A DNA stretch of 5,103 nucleotides from an uncultured Lachnospiraceae bacterium. GTDB taxonomy: Bacteria > Bacillota > Clostridia > Lachnospirales > Lachnospiraceae. Below, piece after piece: positions 1-5,103 of the stretch. The stretch is taken from contig CAMPBP010000123.1 of the NCBI GenBank assembly GCA_946639085.1, positions 1 through 5,103 of the forward strand, given 5' to 3'. The translations under genes and the position numbers were made by a program. Position 1 is the first letter of the stretch, and each line of letters begins with the position of its first letter. A model generated the notes under the pieces. It made no database searches. It was not told the origin of the DNA and saw only the letters and a list, made by a program, of their open reading frames with translations.

Positions 1-2
1 AC

Positions 3-326
3 GACTGGACGCTTGAAGAGATAGCGGAAAAGAAGGGCTGGAAAAAGCGCAAAATGGGATTTACAAGGCTTCTCGGCGCTGCTTCAAGAGGGGAGTATTA
101 CTTTAATCTTTATTCTGAGGAAGAGGTTAAGGAAGATAGGGAAAAAGAAACCACTAACATAGTATTTATTCCATCGGATAAGGACGGAGCAAACGATAAA
201 CCCTTCATCTTTTTGATTCCCGGCGGAGGACTTGTAAATGTTTGGAATCTGACAGAAGGCTGGCCAAACCGAGCAATCGATTGGATTGAAAAACTCGTTT
301 TCACTGTTGGGCAGTCAGGTAATTAA
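3..326 (+). pseudogene. Alpha/beta-hydrolase-like gene, 5'-partial and probably internally deleted
   Basis: The frame is open from the left edge, starting at base 3 with DWTLEEIAEKKGW, so the ATG at 54 is probably an internal methionine and the gene begins outside the window. The N-terminal layout (helical start, YYFNLYSEEEV, NIVFIPSDK, then PFIFLIPGGG followed by TEGWP) resembles alpha/beta hydrolases/esterases of Lachnospiraceae, where the PGGG strand-turn forms the oxyanion region. In such proteins about 150-200 further residues follow, with a GxSxG nucleophile and later Asp and His. Here the protein ends only about 24 residues after the GGG turn, and no GxSxG is present. The tail NRAIDWIEKL resembles the C-terminal helix of the same family, so the gene looks like an N-terminus joined to a C-terminus by an in-frame deletion. 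The product is presumably catalytically dead. A hairpin terminator follows 2 bases after the stop. The family call and the deletion are inferences; a short unrelated protein is the alternative. Confidence 0.55.
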
Positions 327-328
327 AC

Positions 329-364
329 TAAATGCTCCGACAGTTTTCGCTGTCGGAGCATTTA
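329..364. terminator. Perfect 15-bp hairpin, likely bidirectional terminator
   Basis: Bases 329-343 pair perfectly with 350-364 around a six-base loop (TTTTCG), giving a GC-rich core flanked by A/T pairs. The plus-strand side continues into TGTCTTTGCTT and the minus-strand side into GTTTAATTA, so both directions have a modest U-rich tail. It lies 2 bases after the hydrolase remnant stop and 9 bases beyond the stop of the minus-strand regulator remnant, the usual place for a terminator shared by convergent genes. Confidence 0.8.
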
Positions 365-373
365 TGTCTTTGC

Positions 374-436
374 TTATTGATCGAGTTCTTTGAGCGTTAC
401 GTTAAGAACTTCAAATATCTTTGCCACTCTCTTTGA
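374..436 (-). pseudogene. C-terminal remnant of a Cro/C1-type (XRE) HTH regulator
   Basis: Reading the minus strand, 20 codons give SKRVAKIFEVLNVTLKELDQ followed by a TAA stop. The pattern xVAKIFEVLNVTLKELx matches the typical last helix of XRE-family regulators (consensus-like IAKALNVSxDEL). Immediately upstream in this frame is a TGA stop at 437-439, and no other frame upstream continues the domain, so only the tail survives. The hairpin at 329-364 would have been its terminator. This rests on a short motif; chance similarity is possible. Confidence 0.4.
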
Positions 437-506
437 TCACTACAATGAGAAAGAAATAATAATTGAATTCAGAAAAAACTGGATAAACAAGCATATTGGT
501 GTATAA
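435..506 (+). pseudogene. Unidentified C-terminal protein fragment
   Basis: The plus strand reads DHYNEKEIIIEF followed by RKNWINKHIGV and a TAA stop at 504-506. The alternation of charged and beta-branched residues (YNEKEIIIEF) looks like real protein and faintly resembles the final strands of large serine recombinases, but I cannot identify it. There is no start codon or ribosome binding site, and its first codon abuts the end of the regulator remnant on the other strand. It may be the tail of a gene lost by deletion, or chance coding potential in an intergenic stretch. Confidence 0.2.
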
Positions 507-507
507 T
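480..507 (+). promoter_or_regulatory. Candidate sigma-70-type promoter for the EamA transporter gene
   Basis: A consensus TATAAT lies at 502-507. TGGATA at 480-485 matches the -35 consensus at four of six positions with a 16-base spacer. Transcription would start near 514, giving a leader of about 37 bases before the ATG at 551. The -10 overlaps the stop codon of the fragment at 435-506. Confidence 0.55.
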
Positions 508-550
508 CTGCTTTGTGGGTAAAGAAACAGCAGAAAGAGAATGACACCGG

Positions 551-1441
551 ATGGAAACGAAAAATACAAAAGTCGGAACGCTTTTGATCATAGTAGCCGC
601 ATGTTTCTGGGGCTGTATGGGTATTTTTGTGAGAAAGCTGACGGCATACGGGTTCAATCCCATTCAGATAGTGTCGATCCGTGTTACGCTCGCAACCGTC
701 TTTTTCTTTGCGGTTTTGCTTTTTAAGGATAGGAAAGGATTCAGGTTAGCTTTAAGGGATATCCCGCTTTTTTTAGGACTTGGTCTGGGAAGTGTTTTGC
801 TTTTCACGGTTTGTTATTTCTCTGCGATATCGATCATGCCTTTGTCGACTGCGGCAATACTTTTGTATACATCGCCCATTTGGATAATGCTCATGTCGGC
901 TGTGTTTTTTAAAGAGAAAATGACAAAAAGAAAACTGATCGCATTGGCACTTGCTTTTGCGGGATGTGTTCTGGTATCGGGCATTTCGGGTGAAGGTATC
1001 ACATTGACCGGTTTGCTTTTGGGCCTGGGTTCCGGTATAGGTTACGGATTGTACAGCATATTGGGTACTGTTGCTTTAAGGAAATATTCTCCGTATACAG
1101 TAACGGCCTATACATTTCTGATCGCGGGTATAGGTTCTTTGTTTATTGCAGATCCAAAAGATATGAGTGACAAATACATTGCTTCAAGCGACCATGCATG
1201 GCTGATCGTATTGTTCATTTTGACTGCCCTGATCACCGCAGTCATCCCTTTTCTTTCTTATACGCTCGGTCTTAGATCGGTGGAAGCGGGAAAGGCGGGT
1301 ATTATCGCCACGATCGAACCTTTGGTGGCAACGCTTGTAGGGATATTTTTCTTTTGTGAATCGTTAACAGTTATGTCCGCAGCGGGTATTGTTTTGATAC
1401 TTTGTGCGGTCGTTATATTAAACCTTGGATCGAATAAATGA
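551..1441 (+). CDS. EamA/DMT-family ten-helix transporter
   Basis: The 296-residue product is a typical full-length EamA-type member of the drug/metabolite transporter superfamily, an inner-membrane carrier for small metabolites; the substrate cannot be read from sequence. About ten hydrophobic helices are visible (near residues 9-28, 36-58, 71-90, 97-119, 129-144, 152-172, 183-200, 216-238, 248-268, 274-292), forming two EamA repeats. Each repeat ends with the family's signature pattern: TSPIWIMLMSAVFFKEKMT at 107-125, and IEPLVATLVGIFFFCE at 255-270. The first repeat opens with the usual small-residue/aromatic helix, AACFWGCMGIFVRK. ATG 551 is chosen because an in-frame TGA lies at 542-544, leaving no earlier start; the only Shine-Dalgarno-like stretch is AAAGAGA at 534-540, so initiation may be weak. 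The gene seems monocistronic: a promoter lies at 480-507 and a shared terminator directly follows its stop. It faces the lyase gene tail to tail. Confidence 0.93.
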   Translation: METKNTKVGTLLIIVAACFWGCMGIFVRKLTAYGFNPIQIVSIRVTLATVFFFAVLLFKDRKGFRLALRDIPLFLGLGLGSVLLFTVCYFSAISIMPLSTAAILLYTSPIWIMLMSAVFFKEKMTKRKLIALALAFAGCVLVSGISGEGITLTGLLLGLGSGIGYGLYSILGTVALRKYSPYTVTAYTFLIAGIGSLFIADPKDMSDKYIASSDHAWLIVLFILTALITAVIPFLSYTLGLRSVEAGKAGIIATIEPLVATLVGIFFFCESLTVMSAAGIVLILCAVVILNLGSNK

Positions 1442-1497
1442 TGGCAAAATGAAGCCACAAAAAAAAGAGAAGTGTTTACTTCTCTTTTATTTTTGCC
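1442..1497. terminator. Compound bidirectional terminator shared by transporter and lyase genes
   Basis: An inner stem pairs 1463-1473 with 1478-1488 (11 bp, loop GTTT). An outer 9-bp stem pairs 1442-1450 (TGGCAAAAT) with 1489-1497, leaving 1451-1462 bulged on the left side. On the minus strand the inner hairpin is followed by a run of eight U residues, a strong intrinsic terminator; on the plus strand TTTTATTTTT follows. The TAA stop of the minus-strand lyase gene (1476-1478) falls in the loop/stem junction, so the last lyase codons form half of the structure. Confidence 0.85.
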
Positions 1498-2663
1498 ACA
1501 GCAGTCATTAATCTGTTAAGCCCGTCATTAAGAACCCTTCGCGGACAGGCTGCGTTGAGTCTCAAAAACCCTTCTCCCGCAAGTCCGTACTCGATTCCCG
1601 GACAGAGCCATAGGCCTGTCTCTTTTCTTATAAAGGAAACAACATATCCGCTGAGATTTGAAACATTGGGAAGATAATTTGACAGTTTGTGTATGTCAAG
1701 CCATACAAGATATGTGGCATCTCCTTTTATAACTCCGATTTCGGGAATGTTTTCACTTATAAATGATTCGACATGGTTCTTGTTCGCTTCTATATAGGAG
1801 TTTAACTCGTTAAGCCAGGGTTCTCCTTTTGTAAAAGCCGTTACGGCGGCCGTTACGGCAAAGGCGTTCGGCTCGGCAACTTCATCGGTGTTCAGGGCTC
1901 GCCATATTTTGTAACGCAGCTCTTTGTTTGGAATACAAACGGCAGCGGTATTGAGACCTGCGATATTAAATGCTTTTGTGGGAGCTATGCAGGTAATGCT
2001 GTTGTTTTTACAGTTTTCCGATACCGATGCGAACGGTATGTACTCTTTTCCGGGAGCTACCAGATCGCAATGTATTTCGTCGGATATAACGGTCACATTA
2101 TACCTGGCGCAAAGATCGCCTACAGTCTTTAGTGACTTATGATCCCATATCTTACCGGTGGGATTTTGCGGATTGCATAAGATCATGAGAGTGGTCTGAG
2201 AATCGGAAAGCTTCCTTTCAAGATCTTCAAAGTCCATTTTGTATTCACCGTTTTCATATATGAGTGCATTTTCAAGAGGACGGCATCCGTTGTTTATTAT
2301 GCTGTTAAAGAAAATGTTGTAGACGGGAGTCTGGATGACCACATTTTCATTGGGGGTTGTAAGCTTTCTTACGGAGCTTGAGATGGCAGGTATGACACCT
2401 GTGCAGAAAACAAGCCAGTCTTTTTCGATCTTTAATCCGTGTCTTCTTGTCCACCACGAGATATATGCTTTGTACCAGTCGTCTTCAACTTCGCTGTAAC
2501 CGAATATACCGTGTTCGGTGCGTGCTTTAAGCGCCCGGATTATCTCGGGCGCCGTTTGAAAGTCCATATCCGCAACCCACATGGGAAGCTCCTGCTCTTT
2601 TACATTCCACTTAAGAGACGATGTGTTCTTACGTGAAATGACGGTATCGAAATCGTATGTCAT
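1476..2663 (-). CDS. patB: PatB/MalY-type PLP-dependent C-S lyase (cystathionine beta-lyase-like aminotransferase)
   Basis: This 395-residue protein belongs to fold-type I class I/II aminotransferases, MalY/PatB branch. Those enzymes cleave the C-S bond of cystathionine or cysteine conjugates into a thiol, pyruvate and ammonia in the cytoplasm. Family hallmarks: the N-terminal YDFDTVISRKNTSSLKW (3-19), PMWVADMDF (27-35), the cofactor-contacting NPQNPTG (164-170), SDEIHCDL (194-201), the Schiff-base lysine K230 in APTKAFNIAGL, and the carboxylate-binding arginine R368 in FLRLN. All expected catalytic positions seem intact and the length is usual. A longer reading from 2708 adds 15 non-homologous residues. 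The start at 2663 is preferred because it matches the family N-terminus, overlaps the upstream stop as ATGA and has GGAG motifs 3 and 8 bases upstream. It is the second gene of an operon with the DUF3737 gene. The exact substrate (cystathionine or another thiol conjugate) is not decided by sequence. Confidence 0.93.
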   Translation of the reverse strand: MTYDFDTVISRKNTSSLKWNVKEQELPMWVADMDFQTAPEIIRALKARTEHGIFGYSEVEDDWYKAYISWWTRRHGLKIEKDWLVFCTGVIPAISSSVRKLTTPNENVVIQTPVYNIFFNSIINNGCRPLENALIYENGEYKMDFEDLERKLSDSQTTLMILCNPQNPTGKIWDHKSLKTVGDLCARYNVTVISDEIHCDLVAPGKEYIPFASVSENCKNNSITCIAPTKAFNIAGLNTAAVCIPNKELRYKIWRALNTDEVAEPNAFAVTAAVTAFTKGEPWLNELNSYIEANKNHVESFISENIPEIGVIKGDATYLVWLDIHKLSNYLPNVSNLSGYVVSFIRKETGLWLCPGIEYGLAGEGFLRLNAACPRRVLNDGLNRLMTAVAKIKEK

Positions 2664-2675
2664 CTTCTCCACTCC
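2660..2675 (-). promoter_or_regulatory. Translational-coupling site: ATGA overlap with tandem GGAG
   Basis: On the minus strand the DUF3737 stop TGA (2660-2662) overlaps the lyase ATG (2661-2663) by the 4-base ATGA. GGAG occurs twice upstream, at 2672-2675 (8 bases before the ATG) and 2667-2670 (3 bases before it), inside the final DUF3737 codons. The 8-base-spaced copy is the better ribosome binding site. The layout fixes the lyase start and predicts that ribosomes finishing the first gene reinitiate on the second. Confidence 0.85.
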
Positions 2676-3544
2676 ACTGTGTCGCTTGTTTCGTCGATGG
2701 TTTTGCATTCGATGATCGTCTTTGAAGGATCGATCTGATCTTTTTCCAGTATAAGCTCACCGATGGAATGGGCTTTTATGGTACCTGAAGAAGGATTGAG
2801 GACACTTTCTATATTAGATGCGATGTCAGCTTCAACAGATGAATACTCAAAAGCAAGAGTCGTATTGATGAGCTTGCAGTTGATCATCTTAAGGTTATCT
2901 ATGTAGCACATTCCCTGAAGGCTTTCGATAGTGCAGTTTATAAAAGTGAGATTTTTGGAATTCCATCCGAGATATTCTCCGGATATGAAAGAGTCACGGA
3001 CTTCAACATTCTCACTGTTCCAGAACGCATCTTTGGACATGAGCGTTGAGTTACGTACGACAACATTTTTGCAGCCGTCAAATGAGTAATTACCGTCAAG
3101 CTTAAGCCCTTCTATTTCCACATTGTTGGAATTCATGGCGAAATAGTTGCCTTTAGCGGCGACGTTAGTCAATTTTACATTGTTACAGTTCCACAGTGTT
3201 TCTTCGGCCTTTGTAAGCGCAACATCCTCCAAAAGTACATTATTGCATCTTCTGAAGTTCTTCGGTGCCTGTATGACTGCGTTCTTTACGCTAATATTGT
3301 TCGTATACCATACTCCGGCACGCCCCATTTCAAGCCAGTTGGTATCGATGACTTGTATGTCATTGCAATACCAGAGCGGATATTTCCAACCGAAGATGCA
3401 GTTTTTCAATTCTATATCGCTGCTTTCTTTTAAAGGCGATTCTCCGTCATCAAAAACACAGTTTTCGATCATCATGTTCTTGCTGTTAAAAAGAGCTCTC
3501 TCGCCTGTAAGTTTCTTTTCGCTGACAACAGTTCTTTCAGTCAT
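2660..3544 (-). CDS. DUF3737-family right-handed beta-helix-like protein
   Basis: The 294-residue protein matches what I know of the DUF3737 family, whose biochemical role is undescribed. It opens with ERALFNSKNMMIENCVF and DGESPLKES, and contains FGWKYPLWYCNDIQV, GVWYTNNI, and near the end LAFEYSSVEADI, as family members do. It is a ladder of degenerate 19-20-residue repeats of the form (S/C)xN-N/D-hydrophobic-x-hydrophobic, with the key N/D at about residues 23, 43, 62, 83, 102, 122, 141, 160, 179, 198 and 217. That periodicity is one turn of a parallel beta-helix with an asparagine-rich stack. No signal peptide or membrane segment is seen, so it is probably cytoplasmic. The start is supported by the ribosome binding site AAAAGGAT at 3551-3558, 6 bases before the ATG. 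It is first in an operon with the C-S lyase, which it overlaps by 4 bases; linkage to MalY/PatB-type aminotransferases recurs in other bacteria, to my knowledge, suggesting a shared role. Confidence 0.9.
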   Translation of the reverse strand: MTERTVVSEKKLTGERALFNSKNMMIENCVFDDGESPLKESSDIELKNCIFGWKYPLWYCNDIQVIDTNWLEMGRAGVWYTNNISVKNAVIQAPKNFRRCNNVLLEDVALTKAEETLWNCNNVKLTNVAAKGNYFAMNSNNVEIEGLKLDGNYSFDGCKNVVVRNSTLMSKDAFWNSENVEVRDSFISGEYLGWNSKNLTFINCTIESLQGMCYIDNLKMINCKLINTTLAFEYSSVEADIASNIESVLNPSSGTIKAHSIGELILEKDQIDPSKTIIECKTIDETSDTVEWRR

Positions 3545-3575
3545 GTTCTTATCCTTTTCTTTTAATTATGCAGTC

Positions 3576-3604
3576 ATTATAACATGAGTGATTGGTCAAA
3601 AATA
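3576..3604 (-). promoter_or_regulatory. Extended -10 promoter of the DUF3737-patB operon
   Basis: The minus strand carries TGTTATAAT (plus positions 3576-3584), a perfect extended -10 (TGnTATAAT). At a 17-base spacer the -35 position (3599-3604) reads TATTTT, a weak match. TTGACC at 3594-3599 resembles a -35 hexamer but is only 12 bases from the -10, too close for normal use, so the extended -10 probably carries recognition. The start point would be near 3569, giving a leader of about 25 bases. Confidence 0.65.
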
Positions 3605-3630
3605 TGAAATAAAGATAAAAAAATATGAAA
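3598..3630. repeat. 12-base direct repeat spaced 21 bases
   Basis: AAAAATATGAAA occurs at 3598-3609 and again at 3619-3630, two helical turns apart start to start. The first copy overlaps the -35 zone of the leftward promoter, and both lie upstream of the rightward GGDEF/EAL gene. It could be a tandem operator, an AT-rich UP-like element, or a by-product of base composition. Confidence 0.4.
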
Positions 3631-3736
3631 ACCCTTTGCAATCTTTTAATAGTTCGTAAACTCAGCCTATTTAAGATAAATAGAATGATATTGTTGTAAA
3701 TTAGCAGATATGAGCCTTAAAGAGGCATAAACATAC

Positions 3737-3742
3737 AGAGGT
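3737..3742 (+). promoter_or_regulatory. Ribosome binding site of the GGDEF/EAL gene
   Basis: AGAGGT lies 6 bases before the ATG at 3749, ideal spacing for a Shine-Dalgarno site, and fixes this start. Between 3631 and 3736 I see no convincing promoter hexamer pair; TTGCAA at 3636-3641 has only a poor -10 partner. Confidence 0.75.
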
Positions 3743-3748
3743 CGAAAC

Positions 3749-5103
3749 ATGTATTTCGGTGAAATATTAAGTAAATACTATACTTTCTCATTTATAATGG
3801 TCGCGTCGCTTTGTACTATCCTTACAAACAGGATGATGTATCACAAAGTCAGGGATCGTTTTTTATGGTTGATAGGTCTTGTACTGGCAGAGACAATCTT
3901 CTCGGGAATTGAGATCGAATTGTCTTTAAGAGCGCAGGCAAGTATATGGAGAAGTATATTATCCGTATTCTGTTACATTTTAAGACCCGCCATAATGTAT
4001 ACACTTCTTCTTATAGTCATAAGAAATGACAGTAAAAAGAACAAATTTTTCTATTCGATACCATTAATATTGACAAGTGCCATTTTACTTATCGATATTC
4101 CCACAGACATCGTTTTTTCTTACACAGATACGAATACTTTTTATACAGGACCGCTTTTCCCGATAACTTACGGAATTCTCTTTCTGTATCTGACACTCAT
4201 ACTTATTCTGACTTTTGTGAAGTGCGATTTCAACATCGGAATAAGTGAGATGTTAACGATCTTTATAGGGATAGGCTTTATCATTTTAAACATAGCAGGG
4301 GAAAGATTCATAGACGGTTATACGGGCGGAAACACCGATAATGCCATTGCTTTGGCAATTCTTCTTTATGCCATTCATTTTAAGAGTGTGGAAGACCAGA
4401 GAGAAAAGCAGATACTTGAGACAAGAGAGCAGAAGACGGGACTTCTTAATGAGAACGCCTGCGTTTCCAGATTCAACGAATTGTTAAAGCGTTCCAATCC
4501 CGAAGATTATGCGGCTGTTTTCTTTGACCTTGAACGGTTCGGACTTGTTAACGATCGATACGGAATGGAAATCGGAAACAGGGTTTTGGCCGAATACGCC
4601 AATATTCTTTCAAAACTGGTACGTCAGGACGAGATACTCGGACGCCAGGGCGGCGACAGATTTATCGCGGTCATCCTTCAGAGAAATCTTGATGTGTTTT
4701 TAGCCCAGGTAGCTGCCACCAGAGTCAGGTTTAACGAAAAAGGTACAGATTACGATATCACCATAAGCGCCCATGTCGGAATATGTAAAGTAAAAGAGGG
4801 CGATACTAACGCCGAGAAGCTGATCTCAAATGCGCACGATGCGCTTGCATATGGTAAGAATGCGGGAAACAGCGTTACTTATATGACTCCCGAATTAAGG
4901 GAAATGCTTAAAGATGAAAAGAAGTTTGCTTCCGATATTCCGATCGCAATGGCAAACGATGAGTTTGTTGCTTTTTATCAGCCTAAAGTAAACAGCAAAA
5001 CGAACATGCTTTGCGGAGCCGAGGCTTTGGTCAGGTGGATAAGGAACGGAGAGAGAATTCCGCCCGGGAAGTTCATTCCGATAATGGAAACAAAGGATCT
5101 CAT
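3749..5103 (+). CDS. Seven-helix membrane protein with degenerate GGDEF and (partial) EAL domain
   Basis: The frame is open for 451 codons to the right edge, so the 3' end is missing. Hydrophobic segments near residues 12-27, 39-58, 70-92, 102-119, 137-157, 168-185 and 197-211 suggest a seven-helix sensor region. A short charged linker (211-229) leads into a GGDEF domain: TGLLNENA at 230-237, DLERFGLVNDRYG at 260-272, and the active-site loop GGDRF at 301-305. The GGDEF glutamate is replaced by arginine (R304), so diguanylate cyclase activity is unlikely. The inhibitory-site equivalent is R292-x-x-E295 instead of RxxD, partly kept. An EAL domain follows from about residue 395: FVAFYQPKV, then GAEALVRW with the metal-binding E425 in the EAL motif, then IPPGKFIPIME; its other catalytic residues lie outside the window. 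Inferred role: a c-di-GMP phosphodiesterase, or receptor, controlled by a membrane signal. It is divergently transcribed from the DUF3737 gene. Confidence 0.92.
   Translation, partial: MYFGEILSKYYTFSFIMVASLCTILTNRMMYHKVRDRFLWLIGLVLAETIFSGIEIELSLRAQASIWRSILSVFCYILRPAIMYTLLLIVIRNDSKKNKFFYSIPLILTSAILLIDIPTDIVFSYTDTNTFYTGPLFPITYGILFLYLTLILILTFVKCDFNIGISEMLTIFIGIGFIILNIAGERFIDGYTGGNTDNAIALAILLYAIHFKSVEDQREKQILETREQKTGLLNENACVSRFNELLKRSNPEDYAAVFFDLERFGLVNDRYGMEIGNRVLAEYANILSKLVRQDEILGRQGGDRFIAVILQRNLDVFLAQVAATRVRFNEKGTDYDITISAHVGICKVKEGDTNAEKLISNAHDALAYGKNAGNSVTYMTPELREMLKDEKKFASDIPIAMANDEFVAFYQPKVNSKTNMLCGAEALVRWIRNGERIPPGKFIPIMETKDL

Noticed and set aside
469..663. Minus-strand 64-codon frame across the transporter promoter
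   Set aside because: It overlaps the start of the transporter gene antisense, has no ribosome binding site and shows no domain pattern.
541..726. Plus-strand 61-codon frame starting at ATG 541, just before the transporter start
   Set aside because: It is an out-of-frame shadow of the EamA gene, with no recognisable protein pattern.
2664..2708. N-terminal extension of the lyase from ATG 2708
   Set aside because: The added 15 residues (MQNHRRNKRHSGVEK) do not fit the family N-terminus and lie inside the DUF3737 coding sequence; ATG 2663 has the ribosome binding site and ATGA overlap.
3147..3587. 146-codon plus-strand frame opposite the DUF3737 gene
   Set aside because: It is antisense to a well-supported family protein; its Phe/Ser/Leu-rich composition is the expected mirror of the Asn/Glu-rich repeats, and it has no ribosome binding site.
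3657..3680. Possible sigma-D (motility) promoter, TAAA followed by GATAA
   Set aside because: The spacing is about 11 bases instead of about 15 and the GCC part of the -10 is missing.
3709..3748. Possible c-di-GMP riboswitch in the leader of the GGDEF/EAL gene
   Set aside because: Only a 4-bp stem (GCCT/AGGC) is present; the long conserved stems and motifs of GEMM-type riboswitches are absent and the leader is too short.

Overview
The window reads as a low-to-moderate GC Gram-positive chromosome, most likely a Lachnospiraceae-type Clostridia (Butyrivibrio-like). This is inferred from purine-rich Shine-Dalgarno sites, hairpin terminators, a DUF3737 gene next to a PatB/MalY aminotransferase, and a seven-helix GGDEF/EAL protein. 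No rRNA, tRNA, CRISPR array or insertion sequence is visible, and no gene-free stretch exceeds 300 bases.

Left part (1-550): the end of a plus-strand alpha/beta-hydrolase-like gene enters from the left. It appears to have lost its middle, so a nucleophile-bearing core is missing. A perfect 15-bp hairpin follows. Next is a scar-like interval with two short protein remnants: on the minus strand the last 20 codons of what looks like a Cro/C1-type regulator, and on the plus strand an abutting unidentified C-terminal fragment. A candidate promoter for the next gene overlaps the end of the second remnant.

Centre (551-3544): a complete EamA/DMT-family ten-helix transporter lies on the plus strand. 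It converges on a two-gene minus-strand operon. The operon begins with a DUF3737 right-handed beta-helix-like protein, then a PatB/MalY-type pyridoxal-phosphate C-S lyase, with a 4-base ATGA overlap suggesting translational coupling. The convergent genes share one compound hairpin, and the lyase stop codon sits in its loop.

Right part (3545-5103): a 204-base AT-rich divergent intergenic region holds an extended -10 promoter for the operon and a 12-base direct repeat spaced 21 bases. On the plus strand a large membrane protein begins: seven predicted helices, a GGDEF domain with a degenerate active site (GGDRF), and the start of an EAL domain, cut by the window edge. It is probably a c-di-GMP phosphodiesterase or receptor rather than a cyclase.

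The biology is mostly ordinary. The points most worth checking are the DUF3737-PatB coupling, the remnant mosaic at 330-506 and the degenerate GGDEF domain. I found no convincing wholly new system.
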